DNA of 64,000 nucleotides from Collinsella sp. AK_207A (GTDB lineage: Bacteria > Actinomycetota > Coriobacteriia > Coriobacteriales > Coriobacteriaceae): positions 406,472 through 470,471 of the forward strand of contig NZ_CABWID010000010.1 in the NCBI RefSeq assembly GCF_902501965.1, in the 5' to 3' direction. Each line of letters opens with the position of its first letter. Position 1 is the first letter of the stretch. Below the pieces are notes generated by a model. It was not told the origin of the DNA and ran no database searches. It saw only the letters and a program-made list of their open reading frames with translations. Position numbers and translations under genes: made by a program. Positions 27,194 to 37,106 of this stretch are shown here, in pieces.

Positions 27194-29072
27194 CGAGAAC
27201 GAGCGCGTGCAGGTGGGTGACGCGCGGGGCGATGAGCGGCGTGCCGCGCAGGTCGCCGCGCAAACCGCCGCGCAAGCTGCCGCGACGGAAGAGGTCGAGG
27301 TGCCCGCGGACGCCCTCGGCACGGCATGGCGCCTCTGGGAGGCAGCGGCCGGCATGCGTTGGCGTCTGGTGGTGGCCGCGCTCTCGGCGGTGGGCTTCGT
27401 GGTGTTCAGCCTGGCCGCCCCCGCCTACAGCGCCTATCTGCTCGACCTGCTCTGGGGTCGTATCCAGGCGATGTTCGAGCGCGGCGAGGGCTTTGTCGTC
27501 ACCATGGAGACCGGCGGGCGCGAAATCGTAATCTACCTGGTGATCTGGACCATCGCCTGGGTTTTCTACACCGTCCAGGCCATGGTGATGTCGAGCTTTG
27601 CCGAGCGTCTGAACCTGAGCCTGCGCAACCGCATCGCGGCCAAGCTCGAGCGCCTGCCGCTGCGCTATTACGACGCACGGCAGCCGGGCGATACCATCAG
27701 CCGCGCCACGAACGACCTGGACAAGGTGTCCGAGGTCCTGCAGCGCGGCGTGCTGCAGCTGATTATCGCCGTCCTCATGCTCACGGGCGCCGTCATCATG
27801 ATGGCTCGCTACAACCTGCTGCTCACGAGCGTGTACGTGTTCTTCATGCTGCTCTCGTTCGCTGCGACGAAGGTTATCGCGGCCCGCACGCTCAGCATCG
27901 CCTCCGCGCGGCAGGCGGCCGTGGGCAAGCTGACGAGCAGCGTCGAGGAGGCCTATAGCGGGCGCGCCGTCATCAAGGCGTTCGGCCGCGAGCAGGCGAG
28001 TGCCGCGGAGATGCGTGCCGCCGCCGAGGAGCTGGCGCGCACGAGCACGATCGCGGACTCGCTGACCAATGCGGCGGGGCCGGCTATTCGCTTCCTGGGG
28101 CGTATCGCGCTCGTGATCATCGGCATGATGGCGGGCGGCATGCTCGTGGCGGGGCGGCTGACCGTCGGCGTGTTCCAGGCGTTTTTCCAGTACGTCAACA
28201 CAGCATCCGAGCCCCTGACGCAGATGTCCATGACCATCAACATGCTCCAGGGGGCGCTTGCCGCTGCCGAGCGCGTGTTCCGCCTGCTCGACGAGGAGGA
28301 GGTTGAACCCGACCCCGCGCAGCCGGCCGAGTTGCCGCGCAACGTGGAGGGCCGCGTGGCCTTTGAGCATGTGCGCTTTGGCTACGAAGCGAAGAAGCCG
28401 CTCATGCGCGACGTGTCGCTCGTGGCGGAGCCGGGCCAGAAGGTGGCCATCGTGGGCGCGACCGGCGCGGGCAAGACGACGCTCATCAACCTGCTCATGC
28501 GCTTCTACGAAATCGACGGCGGCCGCATCACGCTCGACGGCGTGGATACGCGGCGGCTGACGCGGGCCGATCTGCGGCGGCAGTTCGGCATGGTGCTGCA
28601 GGACGCCTGGCTCTTTGAGGGGACCATTGCGGAGAACATCGCGTACGGATGTCCCGGTGCTTCGCGCGACGAGGTGGTGGCCGCCGCCAAGGCGGCGCAC
28701 GTGGACTTCTTCGTGCACACGCTGCCCCAGGGATACGACACCATGCTCTCAGGTGACGCGGAGAGCATCAGTCAGGGCCAGCGCCAGCTGCTGACCATCG
28801 CCCGCGCCATGCTCTGCGATCCGGCGATCCTCATTTTGGACGAGGCTACGAGCAGCGTGGACACGCGGACCGAGCAGGCGATTGTGCGCGCCATGGAGGC
28901 GCTCATGTACGGGCGCACGAGCTTTGTGATCGCGCACCGGCTCTCGACGATCGTGGACGCCGACCTGATCCTGGTGATGGACCACGGCAACATCGTGGAG
29001 CAGGGAACCCACGAGGAACTGCTCGCCGCGGACGGCGCGTACGCGGAGCTGTACAACAGCCAGTTCTCGTAG
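27186..29072 (+). CDS. ABC exporter half-transporter, partner with intact catalytic site
   Basis: The 628-aa protein has a basic/Ala-rich N-terminal tail of about 40 residues, a six-helix exporter domain and an ATPase domain. Walker A is GATGAGKTT, the signature region is SISQGQRQLLTIARAM, and Walker B is LILDEATSSVD with Glu553. Its signature has Ser-Gln in place of Ser-Gly (SQGQ), as in one half of many heterodimeric exporters. The start ATG lies inside the end of the upstream gene, so the two are translationally coupled and probably form one transporter. Confidence 0.94.
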   Translation: MSSENERVQVGDARGDERRAAQVAAQTAAQAAATEEVEVPADALGTAWRLWEAAAGMRWRLVVAALSAVGFVVFSLAAPAYSAYLLDLLWGRIQAMFERGEGFVVTMETGGREIVIYLVIWTIAWVFYTVQAMVMSSFAERLNLSLRNRIAAKLERLPLRYYDARQPGDTISRATNDLDKVSEVLQRGVLQLIIAVLMLTGAVIMMARYNLLLTSVYVFFMLLSFAATKVIAARTLSIASARQAAVGKLTSSVEEAYSGRAVIKAFGREQASAAEMRAAAEELARTSTIADSLTNAAGPAIRFLGRIALVIIGMMAGGMLVAGRLTVGVFQAFFQYVNTASEPLTQMSMTINMLQGALAAAERVFRLLDEEEVEPDPAQPAELPRNVEGRVAFEHVRFGYEAKKPLMRDVSLVAEPGQKVAIVGATGAGKTTLINLLMRFYEIDGGRITLDGVDTRRLTRADLRRQFGMVLQDAWLFEGTIAENIAYGCPGASRDEVVAAAKAAHVDFFVHTLPQGYDTMLSGDAESISQGQRQLLTIARAMLCDPAILILDEATSSVDTRTEQAIVRAMEALMYGRTSFVIAHRLSTIVDADLILVMDHGNIVEQGTHEELLAADGAYAELYNSQFS

Positions 29073-29278
29073 CGGGTGGCATTGGGTTGCGTTGCGGGGC
29101 GGGCGAGACGCTGGGGCTAGCCCCCAACCTACCGTTCACCCCAATATGATGTTAAAAAGGTGGCATATCTGGCTCGACCCATGAACGTGGACGCCATTCT
29201 GTGCTATATATGAGCCATCTGCACATGAACGCCGCGGGGGCGCCTCTCCGCGGCGCTGCTCGCACAAGGGGAGGGGTG

Positions 29279-30733
29279 ATGCGCATGGGCTGGCTGAACG
29301 ATCCCGTCGTCCTGGCTCGCATCCAGTTTGGTTTAACTGCGCTCTATCACTACATCTTTGTTCCGGTGTCCATTGGCGTCGGCCTGGTCACGGCCGTCAT
29401 GGCGTCCAAGTGGTACCGCGACGGCTCCAAGGAGAACGACGCCGCGCTGCGCTTCTGGGTCCGCCTCTACGCCATCAACTTCGCCGTTGGCGTGGCCACG
29501 GGCATCACCATGGAGTTCCAGTTCGGTACCAACTGGGCCGACTACTCGCGCTTCGTGGGCGACATCTTCGGTGCGCCGTTGGCCGCCGAGGCGCTCTTCG
29601 CCTTCTTCATGGAGTCCGTGTTCATCGGCATTCTGATCTTTGGCAAGAATCGCGTGTCGCGCAAGGTCTACCGCCTCTCGGCCTGGCTCTCGTGGGCCGG
29701 CTCGCTGCTCTCGGCGCTCTGGATCATCATCGCCAACTCCTGGATGCAGACGCCCGCGGGCTATAAGATCGCCTACGACGCCAACGGTGCCAAGGCGCAG
29801 ATCACGGACTTCCTAGCCGCCGCTCTCAACCCGTCCACGCTGCCGCGCTACTTCCACGTGGCCGTGGCCGTGCTGACCATGGGTGCGCTCGTTTGCATCG
29901 GCGTTGGCGCGTATTACCTGCTCAAGGGCCGTGTCCAGAGCATCGCCAAGGGCTTCCTGCGCACGGGCGTCATCCTGGGCGCCATCTGCGCCGTGGCCAT
30001 GCTGCCCGCCGCGCACCAGCAAGCGCTCACTGTGGCCCGCACGCAGCCGGCCAAGCTGGCCGCCATGGAGGGTCAGTACGAGACCGGGCCCGTGGCGCTC
30101 TCGCTCTTTGGTTGGGTCGATGAACAGAACCAGCAGACCTACGCCTTGGGGATTCCCGGTGGTACCTCGGTCCTCGCCGACATGGACCCCACGGTGGAGT
30201 ACCTCGGCCTCAACGACTTCGACGCGGACGAGACCACTCCGTTCGTGAACCTGATCTTCCAGTCCTACCATCTGATGGTCGCGCTCTACGGCGCCATCAT
30301 CCTCGTGGTCATTCTGGGAGCGCTCGTGCTCAAGGGCAAGCTCGCCAACCACAAGTGGCCGCTCGTCATCCTTTCGCTCGGTTGGATCGCGCCGATCGCG
30401 GCCATCGAGTTCGGTTGGATGGTGACGGAATTCGGCCGCTACCCGTGGATCGTCTATGGCGAGCTCAAGGTCGAGGACGCCATCTCGCTCGCGGTGCCTG
30501 CGTGGCAGGTGTTGATCACGATCCTGCTGTTCCTTGCCGTGTACACCCTGCTCTTTGTGGTGTGGGCGCGCATGCTCAGCAAGACGGTGAAGGCCGGCCC
30601 CGAGGCGTTCCTGGCCGAGGGCGAGGCTGCCGCCAAGGACGCCGCAGTTGCGGACGCGGACAGCGCCCCGTCGTACTTTGGTGCTGATGCGACGGCAGAT
30701 GCCGCCGCCGAGAAGGGGGGTGCGTCCGCATGA
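29279..30733 (+). CDS. cydA: cytochrome bd ubiquinol/menaquinol oxidase subunit I
   Basis: CydA carries hemes b558, b595 and d and reduces oxygen to water. The 484-aa protein has about nine membrane spans: ARIQFGLTALYHYIFVPVSIG with the heme His, FAVGVATGITMEFQFGTNW, the quinol-binding Q-loop region, and the conserved GRYPWIVYGELKVEDAIS. ATG at 29279 follows AGGGGAGGGG; the upstream frame has no membrane-like sequence. The C-terminus has an Ala/Asp-rich tail. It overlaps cydB by 4 nt. The 29073-29278 gap has a TATATA at 29205 but no clear -35. Confidence 0.96.
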   Translation: MRMGWLNDPVVLARIQFGLTALYHYIFVPVSIGVGLVTAVMASKWYRDGSKENDAALRFWVRLYAINFAVGVATGITMEFQFGTNWADYSRFVGDIFGAPLAAEALFAFFMESVFIGILIFGKNRVSRKVYRLSAWLSWAGSLLSALWIIIANSWMQTPAGYKIAYDANGAKAQITDFLAAALNPSTLPRYFHVAVAVLTMGALVCIGVGAYYLLKGRVQSIAKGFLRTGVILGAICAVAMLPAAHQQALTVARTQPAKLAAMEGQYETGPVALSLFGWVDEQNQQTYALGIPGGTSVLADMDPTVEYLGLNDFDADETTPFVNLIFQSYHLMVALYGAIILVVILGALVLKGKLANHKWPLVILSLGWIAPIAAIEFGWMVTEFGRYPWIVYGELKVEDAISLAVPAWQVLITILLFLAVYTLLFVVWARMLSKTVKAGPEAFLAEGEAAAKDAAVADADSAPSYFGADATADAAAEKGGASA

Positions 30734-31749
30734 GCCCGCTCGCAATCATCTGGTTTCTGCTCATCGGCGTGCTGATCTTTGGCTACTTTGCGCTCGACGG
30801 CTTTGACTTGGGCGCCGGCGTGCTGTATCCGGTGCTTGGTCGCAGCGAGGCCGACCGCGCGGTCATTCGCCGCTCCATCGGCCCCGTGTGGGATGGCAAC
30901 GAGGTCTGGCTCCTCACGGCGGGCGGTGCGCTCTTCGCCGCGTTCGCCCCTGCCTACGCCACCAGCTTCTCCGGCTTCTATCTGGCTATCATGCTCGTGC
31001 TCTTCGGCCTCATCGTGCGCGCCGTGTCGCTTGAGTTCCGTGCGCACGACGCTGCCTGGGCGCGTCTGTACGACGTGATGTTCGTGGTCGGCAGCCTGCT
31101 GCCGGCGCTGCTCTGCGGCGTGGCCGTGGGCAACGTGATCGCGGGCATCCCGCTGGATGCCAACGGCGACTTCACGGGTACGTTCTTCACGCTGCTCACG
31201 CCCTTCACCCTCTCTTGCGGCGTGCTGGGGCTCGTGCACATGCTGGTGCAGGGCAGCGCCTGGATCGCGCTCAAGGCCCCCGAGGATGCCGAAGGCGCCG
31301 AGCTGGCCGAGCGTGCCCGCGCGCTGCGCGGCAAGCTGGTGCTGGCCGAGGCCTTGGTCTTCGCCTTTGTGTCCGCGTGCTTCTTCGTGTCCGTGGTGCC
31401 GAACGGCGCGGGCGTGGAGGTCACCTTCCTGGCAGCGTTCTTTGCCGTGCTCTACGCGGTGAGCCTGCTCGTTGCCGGTCGTGGCGGCTGCGATCTGCGT
31501 GCCTTCCTGGTCGAGGAGCTGGGTTGCGCCGCGCTCGTGGGCATTGCGGCGTCCACGCTGTTCCCGAATCTCATCAACGCGACTAAGCCGGCGTTCGCCA
31601 TCACCATCGAGCATGCGGCGGGCAGTGACCTGACGCTCGCCATCATGCTCGGGATCGCCCTCATCGGCGTGCCCATCGTGCTGGTGTACCACGTGGTGGC
31701 GTACCGGGTGTTCCGCGGTCGCCTGAAGCGGGGAGACCTGACGTACTAG
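30730..31749 (+). CDS. cydB: cytochrome bd oxidase subunit II
   Basis: The 339-aa protein has eight to nine membrane spans. It starts IIWFLLIGVLIFGYFALDGFDLGAGVLYP, the conserved CydB start, followed by GPVWDGNEVWLLTAGGALFAAFAPAYA. Together with CydA it forms the bd oxidase. Its ATGA start overlaps the cydA stop. A terminator hairpin follows, so cydDC transcription may be reduced relative to cydAB. Confidence 0.96.
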   Translation: MSPLAIIWFLLIGVLIFGYFALDGFDLGAGVLYPVLGRSEADRAVIRRSIGPVWDGNEVWLLTAGGALFAAFAPAYATSFSGFYLAIMLVLFGLIVRAVSLEFRAHDAAWARLYDVMFVVGSLLPALLCGVAVGNVIAGIPLDANGDFTGTFFTLLTPFTLSCGVLGLVHMLVQGSAWIALKAPEDAEGAELAERARALRGKLVLAEALVFAFVSACFFVSVVPNGAGVEVTFLAAFFAVLYAVSLLVAGRGGCDLRAFLVEELGCAALVGIAASTLFPNLINATKPAFAITIEHAAGSDLTLAIMLGIALIGVPIVLVYHVVAYRVFRGRLKRGDLTY

Positions 31750-31755
31750 CTTGAG

Positions 31756-31791
31756 CGGGGACTGCGCTGTTTCGGGCGGTCCCCGTTTTCG
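31756..31791 (+). terminator. hairpin between cydB and cydD
   Basis: CGGGGAC (31756-31762) pairs with GTCCCCG (31779-31785), followed by TTTTCG. It may partly separate cydAB from cydDC expression. Confidence 0.7.
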
Positions 31792-31806
31792 TATCTGGGG
31801 ACGCGC

Positions 31807-33549
31807 GTGTTCGATAAAACGGTCTTCAAACTTATCGGGGCGGGCAGGACGGCGGTTCTGCTCGCCCTGCTTTCTCTTGCGGGGGCGCTGGCGTCTGTTG
31901 GGCAGGCCTGGGCGCTCTGTTGCGCGCTCGTGGCGCTCTGGGGCGGTGCCGGTCTGGCGGGCCGCGAGGGTTTGCTCGTGGTGTTCGCCAGCTGCTACCT
32001 GGGGAATCGCGTCATCCGAGCCGTGCGCGAGTGGCTGCTGACGCGTTTTGCCGCCGCGCGCGCCGGAGAGATGCGCCGTCAGGCGCTCGAGCGCCTCATG
32101 GCGGGGCGTGTTCGCGGCGAGGATGCGGGCCTGGGCGCCGCGGGAGGAACCTCGCTCGTCATCGAAGGTGCCGAGCAGGTGGAGCGCTATCTGGAGCTTT
32201 CACTCGGCAAGAGCATCGACCTTGCGGTGATCCCCCTGGTGATCATCGTTGCCGTGTTCGCATTGGACTGGGTGTCGGGCATCATCGCGCTCGTCGCCTT
32301 TCCCTTCATCATGCTCTACATGGTGATGATCGGTGGCAATGCCCGTGAGCTTGCCGAGCAGCGTCAGCTGGAGCAGGCGCGGCTCAGCAACCATTTTCTC
32401 GACGCCATGCGCGGCTTGGACGTGCTGCGCGCCTTTGGGCGGGCCCGCGGCCATGCAGATGCCATCTATCGGGTTTCCGAGCGCCTGCGCGGGGCGACCA
32501 TGCGTACGCTGCGCACGGCGACGCTCTCCTCGGCCGTGCTCGACCTCTTTGCCACCTTTGCCCTGGCCGGTGTGGCGGTTATGCTGGGATTCCGGCTGGT
32601 CGATGGCGATATGATGCTCTTTCCGGCTCTCATGGCGCTCGTACTGGTGCCCGAGTTCTTCTTGCCGGTGCGGAGTTTTGCCGCCGACTATCACGCCACG
32701 CTCGACGGCAAGCACGCGCTCGAGCGCATGCGGGCGCTGCTCGAGGCGCCGGAGCGGTCGGTTGCCGTGCTGCCCGAGGCGGCGTGGGGGGATGGCTCTG
32801 AGCTGGCGATTCGCGGTCTGACCGTGCGGTACGGGGATGCCTGCGCGCTGGAGGACGTCTCGTTTGCCGTGCGGGGGTTTGAGCGCGTCGGCATTGTGGG
32901 AGCGAGCGGCGCGGGCAAGTCTACGCTGGCGAGTGTGCTCGCCGGTTTCCTGGATCCTTGCGCGGGCGCGTTCGAGCTGCGTGCGGGCGAGAGCGAGGCG
33001 CGGGCTGCCAGCTTGTACGCGCCCGCGTGGCAGCGTCAGGTCATCTACATCCCGCAGAAACCCTACCTGTTTCATGCCACGGTTGCCGAGAACATCGCGT
33101 TCTACACGCCGGATGCCCCGCGCGAGTGCATCGAGCGCGCGGCTGAGGCGATGGGCTTGGCACCGCTTCTGGAGCAGCTGCCCCAGGGCTTGGACACGCT
33201 GATCGGAGACGGTGCGGGGGCGCGCCAGCTTTCCGGCGGCGAGGCGCATCGCATCGCGCTTGCCCGCGCGTTTTTGGACGGTCGTCGCCGCGTCCTCATC
33301 TTCGATGAGCCTACGGCGCATCTGGACATCGAGACGGAGCTCGAACTCAAGGAGCGCATGCTGACCCTCATGCAGGGGCGCCTGGTGTTCTTCGCCACGC
33401 ATCGCCTGCATTGGCTGGCGAATATGGACCGCGTGCTGGTGCTCGCGCACGGACGCGTGGTAGCCGATGGCGAGCCGCGCGCACTCGCGGCGGACGGCAC
33501 TATTGACCGTTGTCTGCGGGCAGCGGAGGGGGATGAGGTCGATGCCTAG
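31807..33549 (+). CDS. cydD: thiol reductant ABC exporter subunit CydD
   Basis: CydDC exports cysteine/glutathione-type thiols and binds heme; it is needed to assemble the bd oxidase. The 580-aa protein has six membrane helices and an ATPase domain with Walker A GASGAGKST, signature LSGGEAHRIALARAF and Walker B LIFDEPTAHLD. GTG at 31807 was chosen as the first start that keeps the first membrane helix; its ribosome binding site is weak. Assignment as CydD rather than CydC rests on order after cydAB. Confidence 0.9.
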   Translation: MFDKTVFKLIGAGRTAVLLALLSLAGALASVGQAWALCCALVALWGGAGLAGREGLLVVFASCYLGNRVIRAVREWLLTRFAAARAGEMRRQALERLMAGRVRGEDAGLGAAGGTSLVIEGAEQVERYLELSLGKSIDLAVIPLVIIVAVFALDWVSGIIALVAFPFIMLYMVMIGGNARELAEQRQLEQARLSNHFLDAMRGLDVLRAFGRARGHADAIYRVSERLRGATMRTLRTATLSSAVLDLFATFALAGVAVMLGFRLVDGDMMLFPALMALVLVPEFFLPVRSFAADYHATLDGKHALERMRALLEAPERSVAVLPEAAWGDGSELAIRGLTVRYGDACALEDVSFAVRGFERVGIVGASGAGKSTLASVLAGFLDPCAGAFELRAGESEARAASLYAPAWQRQVIYIPQKPYLFHATVAENIAFYTPDAPRECIERAAEAMGLAPLLEQLPQGLDTLIGDGAGARQLSGGEAHRIALARAFLDGRRRVLIFDEPTAHLDIETELELKERMLTLMQGRLVFFATHRLHWLANMDRVLVLAHGRVVADGEPRALAADGTIDRCLRAAEGDEVDA

Positions 33550-33562
33550 GGGAGTGCTCTGC

Positions 33563-35347
33563 ATGTTGCGGCAGGATCGCTGGGTGGCGCCCTATTTTCG
33601 CCGATATCGTTGGGTTTTGGCCCTCGCCCTGGGGCTCGGCGTGCTCGCTTCGGTGCTCGCGTGCCTGCTCATGTTCATCTCGGGATGGCTCATCGGTGCC
33701 GCCGCGCGCATGCCCGAGAGCATCTTCTCGCTCATGGTACCCATCGCGCTCGTGCAGGTGGTGGGCATCGGCAAGCCGATCGTGGCGTATGTGGAGCGGC
33801 TCGCGAGCCATGATTGGGCGCTGCGCATGACGAGCTCGCTGCGCCGTCGGCTCTTTCTCGCCATGGAGCGGCTGACTGATACGAGGAACTCGGCAGCTGA
33901 GGGCGCGGCCAGCGGAGCCATGGGCGCAGGAGACGCGCTCGCGCTGCTGAACGAGGACGTCGCCCACGTCCAGAACCTGTATCTGCGTGTGGTGTTCCCC
34001 ATCGTGATCGCGTGGGCCACCGCCTTGCTCGCCGTCTTGGCGCTTGGGACCGCGGACGCGCTCTATGCGGCGTGGATGGCGCTTGAGCTCTTTGTGGTTG
34101 CCGCCGTGCTACCTGCGGTGTCGCTCGCGGCGGGCGCAGCCGCGCGCATGCGCCGGAAGCAGGCGACCACTGCGTTCTACCAGAGCCTGACCGACGCGGT
34201 CCTGGGCGCGGCGGACGTTGCCTTTGCCGGACGCGGTGCGGATGTGCTGGCGCGCTTCGACCGTCAGGCGGGGGCCGTGGCGGCGGAGGATCGACGGCTG
34301 GCGCGGATCGACCGCGTGCAAGGGATCGTCGTCCGCGCAATGCTGGCCGTGGCCGCTGTGAGCTTGGTGGCCTGGTCCTCTCGCGCGCTCTCCTCCCAGG
34401 GGGATGCCATTCTGGCCGCGGTGCTCTGCTTCTTTCCGCTGGCAGAGATCGTAACGCCCGTATCGGATGCCGCGGAGTTGCTGCCGGAGCACACGGTTGC
34501 GATCGAGCGGTTGAACGCGTTGGACGATGGCGAAGCGGAGACCGGGGACAGCGCGGGCGTTGCGGCCGGCGCATCGACCGGCAAAGTCTCGCGGGCAAGC
34601 GCCCCAGCGTCTGCCACACCCGCCGTGTGCTTTGACCATGTGACGCTCACGCGCCCGGGCGCCCCCCAGCCGACTATCGAGAACCTGACCTTCCAGATTG
34701 AGGCGGGCCAGAAGATGGCGCTTCTGGGGCGAAGCGGCGCAGGCAAGTCAACCTTGCTCGCGCTGATTCGCGGAGACCTGATGCCGAGCAGCGGTTCGGT
34801 GCTGCTAGCGGGGTGCCCGCATCCCGGTACCGACGCCGTACATGGCCTCGTGGGTGTGATCGGGCAGAACCCGCATGTCTTCAATACCACCGTGCTCGAC
34901 AATCTGCGCATCGCCAAACCGGATGCCACGGAGGACCAGGCCCTCGAGGTGCTCGACCGGATAGGACTGCTGCCGCGCGTGCAGCGATTCCCCCGCGGCC
35001 TTCTGAGCGTGGTGGGCGAGGAGGGCCGCCAGCTCTCAGGTGGAGAACGGCATCGTCTCGCCCTGGCGCGCATCCTACTGGCCGATACGCCGCTGGTGCT
35101 GCTCGATGAACCCTTTGCGGGCTTGGATCCCGCCACGGAGCGCGCGGTGTTCGACGCGATGATGGGGGCCCTGGCGGGGCGCACGGTCATCATGGCGACG
35201 CACCACTTGCAAGGGGTCGAACGCATGGACCGTGTGGCGTTTCTGGAGAACGGCGGCTTTGTCTTGGACGGCTCGCCGGCCGAGCTCGGCGAAACGAGCG
35301 AGCGGTATCGCAGGCTCCTTGCTGCCGACCGCGGAGACCTTGCCTAG
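33563..35347 (+). CDS. cydC: thiol reductant ABC exporter subunit CydC
   Basis: This is the partner of CydD. The 594-aa protein has six membrane helices (RWVLALALGLGVLASVLACLL first) and an ATPase domain with Walker A GRSGAGKST, signature LSGGERHRLALARIL and Walker B VLLDEPFAGLD. ATG at 33563 follows AGGGGAG with an 8-nt spacer. ATGs at 33533 and 33542 overlap the cydD end and are alternatives. An Ala/Gly/Ser-rich linker (about residues 325-355) separates the domains. Confidence 0.9.
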   Translation: MLRQDRWVAPYFRRYRWVLALALGLGVLASVLACLLMFISGWLIGAAARMPESIFSLMVPIALVQVVGIGKPIVAYVERLASHDWALRMTSSLRRRLFLAMERLTDTRNSAAEGAASGAMGAGDALALLNEDVAHVQNLYLRVVFPIVIAWATALLAVLALGTADALYAAWMALELFVVAAVLPAVSLAAGAAARMRRKQATTAFYQSLTDAVLGAADVAFAGRGADVLARFDRQAGAVAAEDRRLARIDRVQGIVVRAMLAVAAVSLVAWSSRALSSQGDAILAAVLCFFPLAEIVTPVSDAAELLPEHTVAIERLNALDDGEAETGDSAGVAAGASTGKVSRASAPASATPAVCFDHVTLTRPGAPQPTIENLTFQIEAGQKMALLGRSGAGKSTLLALIRGDLMPSSGSVLLAGCPHPGTDAVHGLVGVIGQNPHVFNTTVLDNLRIAKPDATEDQALEVLDRIGLLPRVQRFPRGLLSVVGEEGRQLSGGERHRLALARILLADTPLVLLDEPFAGLDPATERAVFDAMMGALAGRTVIMATHHLQGVERMDRVAFLENGGFVLDGSPAELGETSERYRRLLAADRGDLA

Positions 35348-35373
35348 ACGATTCCCCAAGGCAAGTTGGCACG

Positions 35374-35401
35374 AAAAAGGGCGCTTCTCCTGAAGCGCCC
35401 T
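35374..35401 (-). terminator. intrinsic terminator of dedA
   Basis: AGGGCGCTTC and GAAGCGCCCT form a 10-bp stem with a TCCT loop. The A-run at 35374-35378 becomes a T-tract on the minus strand. Confidence 0.9.
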
Positions 35402-35430
35402 GACATGACTCTATGGAGCAAGCGCCCCAG

Positions 35431-36087
35431 CTACGCAGCCTGCTTCTTACCGAACTTCGCGCGCAGCAGGCCGACGGCAGTGGGAATCACGCTGACGAGC
35501 ACGATGCCCACGATCAGCAGCTCAAAGTGCTCCTGCACCACGGGGATGCCGCCAAAGAAGTAGCCGAGCAGTACAAAGCCCGTGGACCAGGTGACGCCGC
35601 CCAGGATGTTGAAGAGCACGAAGCTGTGCCACTTCATGCCGCCCACACCGGCCAGGAACGGCACGAACGTGCGGATGAACGGAAAGAAGCGGCCGAGGAA
35701 GATGGCGAGGTGCCCCCACTTGTCCAGGAAGGCCTCGGACTTGGCGATGCGCTCCGGGGTCATCGCCTTGATCTTACCCGACGCGATGATGCGCTTGCCA
35801 AAGAAGTGGCCGATGAAGAAGTTGCACTGGTCGCCCACCACCGCGGCCATCCACACGAGCAGCAGCAGGTGGATGATGTCCAGGCCGCTTGCGGGCTCAT
35901 GCGCAAAGAAGCCGGCGGCGAACAGGAGGGAGTCGCCCGGCAGGAAGGGCATGAAGACCACGCCGGTCTCGATGAAGATGATCAAGAAGATGAAGCCGTA
36001 GGCATATGCCGGGCCCATGGCGATCCAGCCGGCGATCGCCGTGCGCGGGTCGCGCAGCAGCTCCATGAGGAAGTTGATGAAACCCAT
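35431..36087 (-). CDS. DedA-family membrane protein
   Basis: DedA proteins are polytopic membrane proteins linked to lipid-carrier recycling and membrane homeostasis. The 218-aa protein shows the family blocks FIETGVVFMPFLPGDSLLFAAGFFA, GDQCNFFIGHFFGKRI and FLGRFFPFIRTFVPFLAGVGGM, with the conserved Arg and Pro residues. ATG at 36087 follows TTGGAG. The frame extends upstream but without membrane character or a ribosome binding site. It is a single gene, divergent from cysE. Confidence 0.94.
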   Translation of the reverse strand: MGFINFLMELLRDPRTAIAGWIAMGPAYAYGFIFLIIFIETGVVFMPFLPGDSLLFAAGFFAHEPASGLDIIHLLLLVWMAAVVGDQCNFFIGHFFGKRIIASGKIKAMTPERIAKSEAFLDKWGHLAIFLGRFFPFIRTFVPFLAGVGGMKWHSFVLFNILGGVTWSTGFVLLGYFFGGIPVVQEHFELLIVGIVLVSVIPTAVGLLRAKFGKKQAA

Positions 36088-36404
36088 GAAAGAACTCCAA
36101 GCGTGAGGGCCGGGGGTATTCCGGCTCGTACATCGGCAAAAAACCAGTATAGGGGATGCCGACGGCGGACATGTGGGCGTGAGGTGTGGGGTTGACGGCG
36201 GAAAACACCGCACAATCGAATGGGTAAAACAAAAAAGCCAAAATACTCGTTCGATAGCGCGGTGTTTGCGGGCGCGGCCAGCTGAATCTGGCTGCAAGTA
36301 GTCCCATCCGACCGCAGCTCGTCATAAGTCCTACCAATTCACTAGACTTTAACGTGCCGCGGGCATACCATAGGTGCCCATGGCCAACGAGAGGGGAGGC
36401 CTCG
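36088..36404. other. divergent dedA-cysE intergenic region
   Basis: This 317-bp gap contains no credible gene. It holds an A-rich stretch (36228-36245) and the dyad at 36326-36349. It must contain the promoters of dedA and cysE, but I see no clear -35/-10 pair. Confidence 0.5.
36326..36349. promoter_or_regulatory. dyad upstream of cysE
   Basis: AAGTC (36326-36330) and GACTT (36345-36349) are symmetric around a central AATT (36336-36339), in the context CCTACCAATTCACTAG. This resembles Rrf2-type (CymR/IscR) binding sites in shape, and sits about 56 bp before cysE, a common target of such regulators. It is inference only. Confidence 0.45.
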
Positions 36405-37106
36405 ATGAGCTTCATCAGCACCATACGTGAGGATATCGCTACCGTGAAGCGGAGCGATCCTGCTGCTCAGACGGGGTTTGTCATCTTTCTCTCGTACCCT
36501 GGCCTCCATGCCAAGTGGGCGCACACGCCCGAGCACTGGCTCTGGACCCATGGGCATCACAGCTTGGCGCGCGTGCTCTCGCAGATCACCCGCTTCATGA
36601 CGGGTGTCGAGATTCACCCGGCCGCGGAGCTGGGGCGCCGTCTCTTCATCGACCATGCCATGGGCGTCGTTATTGGAGAGACCACCATTCTGGGCGATGA
36701 CTGCGTGCTCTACCAGGGCGTTACCCTGGGTGGCACCGGCAACGAGACGGGCAAGCGCCATCCCACGCTCGGCAACAACGTCACGGTGGGTACGGGTGCC
36801 AAGGTGCTCGGCAACATCCATATCGGCAGCAACGTCAAGATCGGCGGCAATTCCGTGGTGGTCAAGGACGTGCCGGATAACTGCACCGTGGTGGGCGTGC
36901 CGGGACGCATCGTGCGCCGCAACGGCTGCCGCGTGATGGAGGCCGATGCCGACGCGCGCTGCCATCGCGAGTACCTGCCCGATCCCGGCGAGGAGGCGAG
37001 CGCCCTCAACCGCGAGAACATCGCCATCAACCAGCGTCGCATTCACGAGCTCGAGAAGCAGGTACGCGAGCTCACCGAAATGGTGCGCAAGCTGTCCGGA
37101 GAATAA
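36405..37106 (+). CDS. cysE: serine O-acetyltransferase
   Basis: CysE makes O-acetylserine, the precursor of cysteine. The 233-aa protein has the short N-terminal helices of the EpsC/bacillus type and the left-handed hexapeptide-repeat domain: [32 protein letters not shown] (seen as [13 protein letters not shown]), [20 protein letters not shown] and GVPGRIV. ATG at 36405 follows AGGGGAGG. After the acyltransferase fold there is an extra charged helix of about 45 residues ([20 protein letters not shown]) with heptad spacing, probably a coiled coil. The partner cysK is not adjacent. Confidence 0.94.
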   Translation: MSFISTIREDIATVKRSDPAAQTGFVIFLSYPGLHAKWAHTPEHWLWTHGHHSLARVLSQITRFMTGVEIHPAAELGRRLFIDHAMGVVIGETTILGDDCVLYQGVTLGGTGNETGKRHPTLGNNVTVGTGAKVLGNIHIGSNVKIGGNSVVVKDVPDNCTVVGVPGRIVRRNGCRVMEADADARCHREYLPDPGEEASALNRENIAINQRRIHELEKQVRELTEMVRKLSGE

